Below are positions 17,483-25,543 of a stretch of DNA of 30,567 bases, piece after piece. The stretch comes from GCA-003244245 sp038276315. Its GTDB lineage: Bacteria > Actinomycetota > Actinomycetes > Mycobacteriales > Pseudonocardiaceae. The DNA lies in the NCBI GenBank assembly GCA_038276315.1, contig JBBPZY010000039.1, positions 1-30,567 of the forward strand, read 5' to 3'. The stretch's first letter is position 1; every line of letters starts with the position of its first letter. A model generated the notes under the pieces. The model made no database searches, was not told the DNA's origin, and was given only the letters and a program-made list of their open reading frames with translations. The translations under genes and the position numbers were made by a program.

Positions 17483-18606
17483 ACGCGTTTCGCGTTGTCC
17501 GCGCCCACCATCTTCACGACGCGCACCGCGTCAGCACTCGACCACTCCCCCGCGTCCACCCACTCGCCGAGGACGCCGACCATGGCACGCCGCCACAGCA
17601 CGGCTCCGAGATAATGCAGCTCGGCCGGTCCCCACGCATCGGAGGAGAACAGCACTTTTCCGAATGGCGCCACTTCCAGCGACTCCGCGACAACGGCGCG
17701 AGACCGCGCTCCGGTGTAGTTCACCGCCAATCCGACGTCGAGGTAGACATGTGGGAACACGTGGGCCAGATAGCCGGAGGTGCGGTGATAGGGGTAGCCG
17801 TGCAGCAGCATCACCGGCACCTGACGGTCCTGTATGAGGCGAAGAAAGTCGGTCATCAGCGACGGGTCGCAGCGGTGCAGGGTGAGGTCGGGGTCCCCGT
17901 ACCCGACGTGGAACTGCAGCGGCAGGCCGAGTTCGACGCCGGTCCAGAGAACGTGGCGCAGCAACACCGGATCGGTCAGGCGCGTCTCGCCGGTTTCTTG
18001 TCGCTGTAGCCACCGCCCGGCAGCGCGGCGCACCTCACTGAGGCTGGGAGGTTCGGGATCGAAGTCAAGGCCGTACCGGTAGGCGATGACCGACTTGAGT
18101 CCCACGGCGTGCCGAGCCTGTTCATTCAGCGTCGAGGCGAACCGGTCGGCGAAGTGGGTCGCATCCACGCCACTGGTCGCCACCTCTTCAGCAACCGATT
18201 CCAGGCGCACAATCTCTGATGCGGCGGCACCGGACACCGCCGCCATCTCAGCGGGCCCCAGAGTCTGGTCGGTTCGATAGCCTGTTTCGACCAGGAACCG
18301 TCCGATGCCACTGGCGGCGAGAAGCCGACGAGTCGCCTCCTGCGCACCGAGCTGTCGGCGGCGGGCGAGGTACTCAGCGGCATCCGCGTGGGCGGGCAGG
18401 TCGAGCACCGGAGCGCACCAGCGGCGGACCGCGAAGCCCAGCTGGGAGTCCAAGTGTGTCGTGCCCGCAGGTGGTGGCCACGGAGACTCGCTGAACCCAT
18501 CCTCGAACGCAGCATCATCCACCACATCGCCCACGCTGGCGCCGTGGACGTGATGGTCCACCAGCCGTAGCGCGTCGACAGCGGCGCGCAACTCGTCACC
18601 GCTCAT
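17458..18606 (-). CDS. TIM-barrel amidohydrolase family protein
   Basis: A 382-residue metal-dependent hydrolase. Metal ligands are visible in order: H19-V-H21 (DHHVHG), K171 in GLKSVIAYRYGL (a possible carboxylated lysine), H233 (QFHVGYGD), H269 (LLHGYPYH) and D323 (SSDAWGP). This layout resembles the amidohydrolase part of FluG-like and related Amidohydro_2 proteins; the substrate is unknown. ATG 18606 is chosen because the barrel begins just after it; the frame stays open to 18747 but that extension is low complexity and overlaps an SRPBCC remnant. No clear ribosome site. Not part of the carotenoid operon because it is on the opposite strand. Confidence 0.82.
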   Translation of the reverse strand: MSGDELRAAVDALRLVDHHVHGASVGDVVDDAAFEDGFSESPWPPPAGTTHLDSQLGFAVRRWCAPVLDLPAHADAAEYLARRRQLGAQEATRRLLAASGIGRFLVETGYRTDQTLGPAEMAAVSGAAASEIVRLESVAEEVATSGVDATHFADRFASTLNEQARHAVGLKSVIAYRYGLDFDPEPPSLSEVRRAAGRWLQRQETGETRLTDPVLLRHVLWTGVELGLPLQFHVGYGDPDLTLHRCDPSLMTDFLRLIQDRQVPVMLLHGYPYHRTSGYLAHVFPHVYLDVGLAVNYTGARSRAVVAESLEVAPFGKVLFSSDAWGPAELHYLGAVLWRRAMVGVLGEWVDAGEWSSADAVRVVKMVGADNAKRVYRLEESP

Positions 18607-18851
18607 GGACGCTTGCGGTCTGCGCGTAGGCAGCAAGACCACGCGCGGACTGGGTGATGAATCGCTCGATCGCTCAGCGCCACAGCTAACCGATCCCGGG
18701 CACCTTCGGAGTGACGCATTAGCTTGAACGACTCGATCGACGTCCACGTCAGCCAGCTCGCGCCGTCCCGCAGCAGCGCGTACACGGCGTTGGCCTTAGC
18801 GCGGGTGTGAACCTGAATGGCGATGTGCTGCCTAGGAACCATTGGGTACAT
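18607..18851 (-). pseudogene. N-terminal remnant of an SRPBCC (polyketide cyclase-like) gene
   Basis: Reading from ATG 18851 (or 18842) gives HIAIQVHTRAKANAVYALLRDGASW and then LTWTSIESFKLMRHSEGA. This is the first strand, helix and beta hairpin typical of SRPBCC/START-like proteins (xxAxxxAVYALLRDGxxWxxWxxIxxFxL). After about 50 residues the resemblance stops, and the frame ends at 18603 where an intact member would need about 90 more residues. The rest was probably deleted when the amidohydrolase gene end was joined. It sits on the opposite strand in the leader of the next gene. No other gene is seen in this 297-base gap. Confidence 0.5.
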
Positions 18852-18903
18852 CTACCACCTGGTGGAGCAACGTCAGCGCGATGACGAAGGGGTACCTGAT
18901 GAC

Positions 18904-19719
18904 ATGGCCACGTGGATCTGTGTGACGTGCGGTGTTCAACAACCCAACACGGCCGAACCGCCGCCGGCTTGCCTGATCTGCGAGGACGAGCGGCAATATG
19001 TCGGGTGGCAGGGCCAGCGCTGGACCACCGGCACCGAGCTCGCCCGCGACCACACCAGTGAGCTCCGGGAAGAAGAGCCCGATCTGCTCGGCATCGGGAT
19101 CTCGCCATCCTTCGCGATCGGGCAGCGAGCGCTGCTCGTCTGCACCCCGCAGGGCAACGTGCTCTGGGACTGCGTCTCCCTGCTCGACGATGCCGCGCTC
19201 GACGAGGTCACCCGCCGGGGGGGCATCGCTGCGATCTGCCTGTCCCATCCGCACTTCTACGCTTCGTGTGTGGACTGGGCGGACGCGTTCGATGCTCCGA
19301 TCCTCATCCCCACCGCGGATCGGGACTGGATCCAGCGCTACTCGCCACGCATCGAGCTATTTGGAGCCGATGAGGTGGCGCCAGTTCCGGGCCTGACGTT
19401 GGCCCGCATCGGCGGCCACTTCGACGGTGCCGCGGTGCTCCACTGGCCGACTGGATCCGGCGGGCGGGGCGCCCTGCTCACCGGCGACACCATCACCGTC
19501 GTCCAAGACCGCGAGTGGGTGAGCTTCATGTGGAGCTACCCCAACCTCATCCCACTCGACGCCGCCACGGTCGCGGCGATCGCGCACCGCGTCGAGGGCT
19601 ACCACTTCGACCGGGTCTACGGCGGCTGGTGGGGTCGGATTGTCGTCGAGGACGGCCCAGCCGCCATCCGCCGCTCGGCGCAGCGCTACATCACCCACCT
19701 CAGCGGACCTCCATCCTGA
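18904..19719 (+). CDS. zinc-ribbon/MBL-fold hydrolase, noncanonical metal motif
   Basis: A 271-residue protein. The N-terminus is a rubredoxin-like zinc ribbon: C6-V-T-C9 and C23-L-I-C26. A metallo-beta-lactamase-like fold follows, in which the usual HxHxDH is replaced by SHPHFYASCVDW (H115, H117, no following DH), with later H and D in GGHFDG and LLTGDTI. Such proteins are annotated loosely as hydrolase/glyoxalase-like. Reaction unknown. ATG 18904 (MATWICVTCG) was chosen because the zinc ribbon begins there; AAGGGG lies 13-18 bases upstream, rather far. The frame is open to 18817, but that part overlaps the SRPBCC remnant. Confidence 0.78.
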   Translation: MATWICVTCGVQQPNTAEPPPACLICEDERQYVGWQGQRWTTGTELARDHTSELREEEPDLLGIGISPSFAIGQRALLVCTPQGNVLWDCVSLLDDAALDEVTRRGGIAAICLSHPHFYASCVDWADAFDAPILIPTADRDWIQRYSPRIELFGADEVAPVPGLTLARIGGHFDGAAVLHWPTGSGGRGALLTGDTITVVQDREWVSFMWSYPNLIPLDAATVAAIAHRVEGYHFDRVYGGWWGRIVVEDGPAAIRRSAQRYITHLSGPPS

Positions 19720-19740
19720 GCCGAGATCAGTACGACTCAA

Positions 19741-19767
19741 CGCGCCCGACCTCCGGTCGCGGGCGCG
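19741..19767. terminator. hairpin between convergent MBL and beta-propeller genes
   Basis: CGCGCCCG (19741-19748) pairs with CGGGCGCG (19760-19767), and ACC/GGT can pair inside the loop. It lies in the 68-base gap between two convergent stop codons. There is no T-run, so termination is inferred from position. Confidence 0.5.
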
Positions 19768-19787
19768 GGGCCAGGCGTGGTGGGTGC

Positions 19788-20855
19788 TCACTGCGTGGCT
19801 TCTTCCAGCAAGGTGGGGTGGCCACCGGGCCCAGTCGAGAGCGGGTAGTAGCTGTGGCCGGTGGTGGGGTCCACCGCGACGACGTGCGCATCGTCGCCGA
19901 GGTGCTCGCGGTGGGTGATGGTCAGCCCTCGGTGGTGGTTGTCCAGTGTGGTCACCCAGCCGCTTTCGGCCGCGACGTAGAGGCGATGGGCGACGGGGTC
20001 GTAGGCCAGGACGTCGGGTTCGGGGTCAACGGTGTGTGTGTCGGTGATGTGCCAGTTGTTCATGTCGAGGGTGAGCAGGACGGCGTTGCCCTCGCAGGCG
20101 ATGAAGGCCAGCCGGTCGGCTGGGTCCAGGGCGAGTCCGTGGTCATGGTCGCAGCCGGGCAACGACACCCGGCGCACGATCGCGAGGGTGCTCGGATCGA
20201 TGACGGCGAGGCTGTTCTGGGATTGCACGTCGACGAGCATCATGCGGCTGCCGGGGTCGTAGGCGACGTTGCCAGCGTCACCGCCGAGTTTCACGGTGCC
20301 GCGCACCTGATGGGTGGCTGCGTCGATGACCGTCTCGGACCCGCCGGTTTCGTTGGTGGTCCACACGGTGGCGTGCACCGGGTCATAGGCCAGGCCGTCG
20401 GGGTACTCACCGGTGCGGGCGCGTCCGAGTTCGGCGCCGGTGTCCTCGTTGAGGGTGACCATGTCGTTGTCGCCGGTGGCACTGGCATAGACCTGGTGGC
20501 GCTGCGGCACGACCAGTACACCGTGGACTTGCGAGAGGCCTTTGATCGTGCGCACGACCCGGTGGGAGTGCACGTCGACCTCGATCACTTCGCTAGCGCC
20601 GAGGTGGGCGATGAACAGCAACCCGCGGCCAGTATCAAGGCTGGCGTAGTCGAAGCGTGACCCGTCGCCCGGAAGCTGGATGTGGCCCACCTGGTGCAGC
20701 GGTGGTGCGCTTGGTGGTACGTCGCGGGCACAGGAGACGAGCACGACACCAACCACAGTCACCGCCACGAGCACGACGATTGCCGCGACACTCCACCGCG
20801 GGCGCCACCGGGGCTGGGCCTCGACCGGCGCGGTGGGACGTTTGGTGGGCACCAC
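19788..20855 (-). CDS. membrane-anchored YncE-like beta-propeller protein
   Basis: A 355-residue extracytoplasmic protein. A cytoplasmic N-terminus rich in proline and arginine (residues 1-21) is followed by one hydrophobic segment (22-41) ending LVSC42, which could be a lipobox or a simple anchor. The rest is built of YVTN/YncE-type propeller blades: repeated units such as YASLDTGRGLLFIAHLGASEVIEVDVHS, GLAYDPVHATVWTTNE, GNVAYDPGSRMMLVDVQS, LALDPADRLAFIACEG and LAYDPVAHRLYVAAES. Binding partner unknown. GTG 20855 is preferred to TTG 20888 because GGGAGG (20869-20864) lies 8 bases before it. It diverges from the methyltransferase across the octamer repeat. Confidence 0.82.
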   Translation of the reverse strand: MVPTKRPTAPVEAQPRWRPRWSVAAIVVLVAVTVVGVVLVSCARDVPPSAPPLHQVGHIQLPGDGSRFDYASLDTGRGLLFIAHLGASEVIEVDVHSHRVVRTIKGLSQVHGVLVVPQRHQVYASATGDNDMVTLNEDTGAELGRARTGEYPDGLAYDPVHATVWTTNETGGSETVIDAATHQVRGTVKLGGDAGNVAYDPGSRMMLVDVQSQNSLAVIDPSTLAIVRRVSLPGCDHDHGLALDPADRLAFIACEGNAVLLTLDMNNWHITDTHTVDPEPDVLAYDPVAHRLYVAAESGWVTTLDNHHRGLTITHREHLGDDAHVVAVDPTTGHSYYPLSTGPGGHPTLLEEATQ

Positions 20856-20980
20856 GTCGTGGGCCTCCCGTCCTGGAGTCGACAACAATGAGGACTATCA
20901 GATTGCTCTGTCGTCGGTATCCGGCCGGTCCGCGGGTCGCGTGGGGCCTATAGCGGTCAGGCCGGCGGGCTTCAGCGCTT

Positions 20981-21057
20981 CGTCGGCTCGTCGGCTCGTC
21001 GGCTCGTCGGCTCGTCGGCTCGTCGGCTCGTCGGCTCGTCGGCTCGTCGGCTCGTCG
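20981..21057. repeat. octanucleotide tandem repeat, 9.6 copies
   Basis: The unit CGTCGGCT is repeated nine times without error, followed by CGTCG. Being 8 bases long, it stays open in several frames and would encode an 8-residue repeat (DEPTSRRA on the minus strand), which creates spurious long open frames. It lies in the gap between the divergent beta-propeller gene and the methyltransferase gene, ending 41 bases before the methyltransferase start. Perfect identity suggests recent slippage. Confidence 0.95.
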
Positions 21058-21098
21058 TAGCTTGACTTCGGGCGAGCATGAACCTGCAAGGTGGGTCA

Positions 21099-21716
21099 AT
21101 GAACATGCCATCAGCTGGCGCGGTCAACCACCACGCCGACCATCCGGGCTTCGCCGGGGTGACGGGTCTGCTGGTCGGGCTCATCATGAGCCTCACGGGG
21201 GGCGCCGCCGCCCGCCTCGCCGCCGACCTGACCTCGGTGTCGACGGCTGACCGTGTTGTCGACGTCGGTTGCGGCCCCGGCACTGCCGTCAGAGAAGCGG
21301 GCCGCCGTGGGGCGCGCGTGGTCGGCGTGGACCCGGCGCCCGTGATGCTCCGGCTCGCTCGGACATTGACGCCCGATCGAGCTGCCCTCACCTGGGTCGA
21401 GGGCGCTGCGGAAGACCTGCGAGAACGCGACGGCTCGGCGACTGTGGTGTGGACTCTGGCGGCCGTTCACCACTGGAAAGACGTCACCGCAGGACTCGCC
21501 GAGATCAAGCGAGTACTCGCCCCAGGCGGCCGGTTCCTCGCGATCGAGCGCCGGACGTATCCCGGCGCCACCGGGCTCGCCGGCCATGGCTGGACAGCAC
21601 GACAGGCGGAGTCCTTCGCAGCTCAGTGCCTGGCGGCCGGCTTCAAAGACGTCCGGGTCGAGAACCACACGCCCGGTCGGCGTGCTCTTGTGGTAGTCCA
21701 GGCCGTACGACCATGA
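21099..21716 (+). CDS. class I SAM-dependent methyltransferase
   Basis: A 205-residue methyltransferase. The SAM-binding motif I is VVDVGCGPG (54-62), followed by the acidic end of strand 2 (VVGVDPAPVML), motif for adenine contact WVEGAAEDL, and post-I strand TVVWTLAAVHHW and VLAPGGRFLAIERR. This is the UbiE/Methyltransf_11 type acting on a small molecule; substrate unknown. ATG 21099 is preferred because AAGGTGG (21088-21094) precedes it at suitable spacing; ATG 21078 and 21105 are in frame too. The octamer tandem repeat directly upstream could affect its expression. Confidence 0.85.
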   Translation: MNMPSAGAVNHHADHPGFAGVTGLLVGLIMSLTGGAAARLAADLTSVSTADRVVDVGCGPGTAVREAGRRGARVVGVDPAPVMLRLARTLTPDRAALTWVEGAAEDLRERDGSATVVWTLAAVHHWKDVTAGLAEIKRVLAPGGRFLAIERRTYPGATGLAGHGWTARQAESFAAQCLAAGFKDVRVENHTPGRRALVVVQAVRP

Positions 21717-21744
21717 GCATCGGTCGTCGCCGCGGCGGCGTGGC

Positions 21745-22401
21745 TCATCGGGTGGGTGGCCCTCCCCACTTCGCCTCGAACCGGTGCCGGTCCTCCTCGG
21801 CATGCTCGGCGCGCTCACCGGTCAGCTGCGGACGGGGGCCGTGCTCGATGGTCAGGCCACGCACCAGGCCCGTGCCGGCGGCCTTGCGATGCTGCCATTC
21901 GAAGTCGTCGGCGGCGAAGCACCAGCGGAACTGCTCGTCGAAGCGCAGCCCGAGTTCGCCGGCCACGAGCATGCACATGCCGGGGACACTGTGCTCCTTC
22001 GTCCACGGGTCCAGGTCGTAGCGGGTCTCGACCGCGCTGGTGACCACGCGGTGCGTGTCGGCGCCGACCATCGCAAGGTTGTAGTTGCGCAGGACCATCC
22101 GCAGCCGCGCCAGCGTCGACCATTCGATCCGCACGTCGGATTCCATGCACAGCACCTCGTAGGGACCCGGTTCGTGGTGCTGCTCGATCCAGTCCAGGCC
22201 GGTGTTCCACCAGCGGGAGATGTTCACCTCCGGTTCGGGGGACAGCAGCAGGGTTACCCCCGGTAGGTCGTCCGGTTCGACCGGCTCGGGCGGGGTCGTG
22301 ACCACCACCGTCCGGTCCACCGGGTGGTTCAGGTGCGCCAGCGACGTCGTGAGGTCGCTCAAGCGGGGATGGTGGCACGGAGTCAGTAGCCAGGTGTTCA
22401 T
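21745..22401 (-). CDS. glycosyltransferase-like protein (GT-A type)
   Basis: 218 residues. It begins MNTWLLTPCHHPRLSDLTTSLAHL and has a short nucleotide-sugar-like fold with WWNTGLDWIEQHH, an acidic motif MESDVRI (E87-x-D89, in the place of a DxD), and CFAADDFEWQHR near residue 165, as in small bacterial and phage glycosyltransferases. Donor and acceptor unknown. ATG 22401 has GGAG 5 bases upstream. It diverges from the glutamyl-tRNA synthetase gene with a 239-base shared control region. The assignment as glycosyltransferase is by overall resemblance. Confidence 0.6.
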   Translation of the reverse strand: MNTWLLTPCHHPRLSDLTTSLAHLNHPVDRTVVVTTPPEPVEPDDLPGVTLLLSPEPEVNISRWWNTGLDWIEQHHEPGPYEVLCMESDVRIEWSTLARLRMVLRNYNLAMVGADTHRVVTSAVETRYDLDPWTKEHSVPGMCMLVAGELGLRFDEQFRWCFAADDFEWQHRKAAGTGLVRGLTIEHGPRPQLTGERAEHAEEDRHRFEAKWGGPPTR

Positions 22402-22455
22402 GCTGTCTCCAGGAAGCGGGCTTGGTCGTGGTCGTCACTGCGAGCGGTTGCGGCA

Positions 22456-22467
22456 CGTGGGCCCACG
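22456..22467. promoter_or_regulatory. palindrome in the divergent GT / gltX control region
   Basis: CGTGGGCCCACG is a perfect 12-bp palindrome located between the start of the glycosyltransferase-like gene and the gltX-like gene. Flanking CGAGCG and CGCTCG are partly complementary as well. A dimeric repressor site is possible; nothing links it to a named regulator. I looked for a T-box leader for the synthetase gene and saw none. Confidence 0.3.
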
Positions 22468-22640
22468 CTCGGCGAGCCACTGATTGGTCAACGCCCTCCG
22501 CGAGCAGTAGTCACGCGCTCTCGGCCGATACCGCCGGCCTGCGGCAGCATGAACAACACGCACGGTTGGTAGCGTTGGGCACCTGCATGATGCCCCGTTC
22601 CATGATCGGGTTTGGGCCCGGAAGTGAGACTGACATACCG

Positions 22641-24311
22641 ATGCTGGACCGCGTGGTGATCGACGCCCTGTTTCCCGCTGATCTGCCCGAACCAGCCCAG
22701 TGGGAACAACGCTACCCCTCGCGCGAGCTGCCCGACGGCGCCGCGGTCACCCGGTTCGGGCCGTCGCCGACCGGGTTCGTGCATATCGGCGGCGTCTACG
22801 TGGCCACCATCGATCGTGACATCGCGGCGCACTCCGGGGGTGTCTACCTGGTACGGGTGGAAGACACCGACCAGTCGCGCGAGGTCAAAGGCGCCCTGGA
22901 CCAGTTCGCCCGCGCATTCGACTACTTCGGTATCCCCTCCGACGAGGACGACGGGCAGGGCGACTACGGCCCCTACCACCAGTCCGCCCGCGAATGCATC
23001 TACCTCAGCTACGTGCGGGAACTGCTGCGCCACGGTAAGGCGTACCTGTGCTTCGCCACCAAAGGCGAGCTCGCCGACATCACCGGCCGCCAGCAAGTCG
23101 CGAAGATACCCACCGGCTATTACGGATCTTGGGCCATCTGGCGTAATGCCGATCCCACTGCCGTGCAGGCCAAGCTCGCTGACGGCGCCCCGTACGTGGT
23201 CCGCTTCCGCGCCCCCGACAACGCTACCGGTCAGCGGGTCCGATTCACCGACCTGATCCGGGGCGAGTTGGAGCATGAAGCCAATCGCAACGACACGGTC
23301 ATCTTGAAGTCTTCCGACCAATCACCTCGGCTACCGACCTACCATTTCGCGCACGCGGTGGATGACCACCTGATGCGCGTCACGCTGGTCATCCGCGGTG
23401 AGGAGTGGATTTCCTCGGTTCCGCTACACCTGCAACTATTCGACGCCCTGGGCTTCGAACCGGTGATTTATGCACACATCGCACCGCTGATGAAGCAGAT
23501 CTCCGGCGGGAAACGCAAACTTTCCAAGCGGTCAGACCCCGAAGCCGGCGTTGATTTCTACATCGAAGCAGGTTACCCGGCCGAGGCTGTCCTCTATTAC
23601 CTGCGCGGCCTGGCAAACGGGCGGCTCGCCGAACTCTCACTTCACCAAGCCCTCACTATTCCAATCCGGCTGGATCAGTGCGGTGTCGCCGGCCCGCTGG
23701 TGGACCTTGTCAAGCTCGAAGACATCAGCGCCGACCACATCGCCACCTTGCCCGGATCTCAGATCCTCGCCGCCGTTCGCACCTGGGCAGCACAATTCGA
23801 CCCCGAGCTGGTCACCGTCCTGGACACCGAACACGATCTCGCCCTGCGCGCGCTGGCCGTGGAACGCGATGGTGTCGACAATCCCCGCAAGGACCTGCGC
23901 AAGTGGTCGGACTTCCGGGCTGCCTACGGATTCTTCTTCCCGCAACTATTCGCCCCACTGTCCGGCCCCACAGACGAGCGGCTCATTCCACTCGGCGTGG
24001 ACCCCACTATCACCGCGAGCTTCGGCCACGACTTCGTCGACGGCTACCAGCACTTGGACGACCCCCAAGAATGGTTCAACCAGATCCGCGAGCTCGCCGC
24101 AAAACACGGCTTCGCACCCAACGCCAAGGAATACAAGAAAAATCCCGTCAGCTACCCCGGCTCGATTCGCGAAGCATCCCAACTGATCCGGGTCGCCCTG
24201 ACCGGCTCCACCCGCAGCCCCGACCTACACGCCATCACCCAAGCACTCGGCGCGCCAGAAGTGTTGCGCCGGCTGCGCGCGCTGGCCGGTGGCGGGGCGA
24301 CTGGAGGCTGA
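22641..24311 (+). CDS. gltX: glutamyl-tRNA synthetase, clostridial-type paralogue
   Basis: A class I synthetase charging tRNA with glutamate. 556 residues, longer than the usual GltX of about 490. Signature 1 is TRFGPSPTGFVHIGG (HIGG at 48-51) and signature 2 is KRKLSKR (K293-R297). Sequence such as RVEDTDQSREVKGALDQFARAFDYFGI, GPYHQSARECIYLSYVRELLRHGKAYLCFATKGEL, GYYGSWAIWRNADP, LPTYHFAHAVDDHLMRVTLVIRGEEWISSVPLHLQLFDALGF and AHIAPLMKQISGGKRKLSKRSDPEA reads like the long GluRS of clostridia rather than the common actinobacterial one. A second copy with a special role or acquired by transfer is likely. ATG 22641 starts at the family's N-terminus; no clear ribosome site, and ATG 22602 in frame is possible. 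Confidence 0.85.
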   Translation: MLDRVVIDALFPADLPEPAQWEQRYPSRELPDGAAVTRFGPSPTGFVHIGGVYVATIDRDIAAHSGGVYLVRVEDTDQSREVKGALDQFARAFDYFGIPSDEDDGQGDYGPYHQSARECIYLSYVRELLRHGKAYLCFATKGELADITGRQQVAKIPTGYYGSWAIWRNADPTAVQAKLADGAPYVVRFRAPDNATGQRVRFTDLIRGELEHEANRNDTVILKSSDQSPRLPTYHFAHAVDDHLMRVTLVIRGEEWISSVPLHLQLFDALGFEPVIYAHIAPLMKQISGGKRKLSKRSDPEAGVDFYIEAGYPAEAVLYYLRGLANGRLAELSLHQALTIPIRLDQCGVAGPLVDLVKLEDISADHIATLPGSQILAAVRTWAAQFDPELVTVLDTEHDLALRALAVERDGVDNPRKDLRKWSDFRAAYGFFFPQLFAPLSGPTDERLIPLGVDPTITASFGHDFVDGYQHLDDPQEWFNQIRELAAKHGFAPNAKEYKKNPVSYPGSIREASQLIRVALTGSTRSPDLHAITQALGAPEVLRRLRALAGGGATGG

Positions 24312-24343
24312 CATCTGTCACCTCGGGAACGTGACCGTCGGCA

Positions 24344-25084
24344 GTGTTGCGACGCCAGCCGAGGCACCACGGTGATGGGCATGAGAAAACAGCGCTCGAC
24401 CACTCAGGAAGCACCGCGCCGGCAGCCGTTGCGGTCAAGTCGGCCGACGCGCGTCCGGGCCGGCCCTCGACCGTCGGACTGATCCGGATGATGTTGCTTG
24501 ACGTCGGGCTGCCGTTGCTCGCCTACTACGGACTGCACACCGTCGGCGTCGGCGACTACCTGGCCCTGCTGGCCGGTACCGTCGTGGCCGGCCTCCGGGT
24601 CACGTTCGTGGCACTGCGCAACCGGCGGCTGGACGGCTTTGCCGCCTTCCTGATGGCCGTGTTCGCGGTCGGGCTCGCCCTGGCGTTCACCACCGGCGAC
24701 GCCAGGTTCATGCTCGCCAAGGACTCGGTCGGCACCGCGGTCGCCGGATTGATCTTCCTCGGCACCTGCGTCGTGGGTCGGCCGATGATGTTCTACGCCG
24801 CCCAGCGCTTCTCCGCCACCACCAGTGAGAAGCGAGCGTTGTGGAACACCATGTGGCAGACCAGACCCGCTTTCCGGCGCGGCTTTCGGCTGATGTCGGT
24901 GGTGTGGGGAGTCGGGCTGCTTGTCGAGGCTGCCGTCCGTGTCCCGCTGATCTATCTGCTGCCCATCCAGGTCATGGTAGGGCTCTCGACAGCGCTTCAG
25001 GTGGCAGCGTTCACGCTGCTCATGACGTGGAACCTGTGGTACGGAAAGCGGATGCAGCGTGCGGGACAGACGCAGGATTGTTGA
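24344..25084 (+). CDS. VC0807-like integral membrane protein
   Basis: 246 residues with about 5-6 hydrophobic segments: MLLDVGLPLLAYYGLHTVGV, LALLAGTVVAGLRVTFVAL, FAAFLMAVFAVGLALAF, SVGTAVAGLIFLGTCVV, LMSVVWGVGLLVEAAVRVPLIYLLPIQVMVGLSTALQVAAFTLLMTWN. The LDVGLPxxxYY opening and the RRLDGFAAFL loop recall the VC0807 family, function unknown. It starts 32 bases after the gltX stop, so cotranscription is likely. The start is uncertain: GTG 24344 is the first in-frame start and has no good ribosome site, and the first 45 residues look unstructured. Confidence 0.65.
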   Translation: MLRRQPRHHGDGHEKTALDHSGSTAPAAVAVKSADARPGRPSTVGLIRMMLLDVGLPLLAYYGLHTVGVGDYLALLAGTVVAGLRVTFVALRNRRLDGFAAFLMAVFAVGLALAFTTGDARFMLAKDSVGTAVAGLIFLGTCVVGRPMMFYAAQRFSATTSEKRALWNTMWQTRPAFRRGFRLMSVVWGVGLLVEAAVRVPLIYLLPIQVMVGLSTALQVAAFTLLMTWNLWYGKRMQRAGQTQDC

Positions 25085-25543
25085 GGCTCATCGGAGGTTG
25101 CGCCAGATCGAGCTGACGGCGCGGGCCGAGGCGTCCTCGTGCAGCGGGTCGAGGTGCCGGCTTGGCTCGACGCGGTGTTGCGGTCAGCTGGGCGGTACAC
25201 GAAAGGTTGGTCCGCAGCTGCTGAGTCGATCCCGCGCTGAGAGGCTGTTGCCCATTCGCGTCGTCCTCTTGATCGCCGAAAGTGAGTGGTCACTGTGCAG
25301 GATTGCACTGTCACCGCTCAGTTTCCGTGATCATGGTCGGTGGTTGGGCCGTTGGTGGGTGATTGGGGTGGCGGCGAGGTGGACTTCGCTGGTCACGGCG
25401 GCGAGGCTGCAGCGGGTGTACAACGCGGCTCCCTCTGGAGTGCGTAGTCGGCGACCCTATTGGCGGCCACTGAAACTCCTGATCCCGCCGCACAGGTCGA
25501 TTCAACCTTCGCTACCAGCAGATCCGTCCAGAAAACAAGATCA
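25085..25543. other. gene-poor relic sequence, probable mobile-element debris
   Basis: No frame here has convincing coding character, though open frames exist on both strands by high GC. It holds an imperfect hairpin at 25284-25319, and at 25465-25481 the text GGCCACTGAAACTCCTG, which resembles subterminal repeats of some IS21-type elements; I cannot assign it. It runs straight into the beheaded MarR gene, so a past insertion and deletion is the simplest reading. Confidence 0.4.
25284..25319. repeat. imperfect inverted repeat, 16-bp arms with a 4-base loop
   Basis: GAGTGGTCACTGTGCA (25284-25299) and TGCACTGTCACCGCTC (25304-25319) are complementary at 13 of 16 positions around the loop GGAT. 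Possibly the end of an insertion element or a terminator of the gltX/VC0807 unit. There is no T-run. Confidence 0.5.

Noticed and set aside
20981..21057. Possible CRISPR array
   Set aside because: Units are 8 bp and contiguous with no spacers; this is a simple tandem repeat.
20635..21391. Minus-strand open frames with an 8-residue DEPTSRRA repeat
   Set aside because: They arise only because the octanucleotide repeat lacks stop codons. The flanks have no coding character, and the frames overlap two real genes.
22402..22640. T-box or other riboswitch upstream of the gltX-like gene
   Set aside because: No T-box core sequence and no specifier/antiterminator structure were found by eye.
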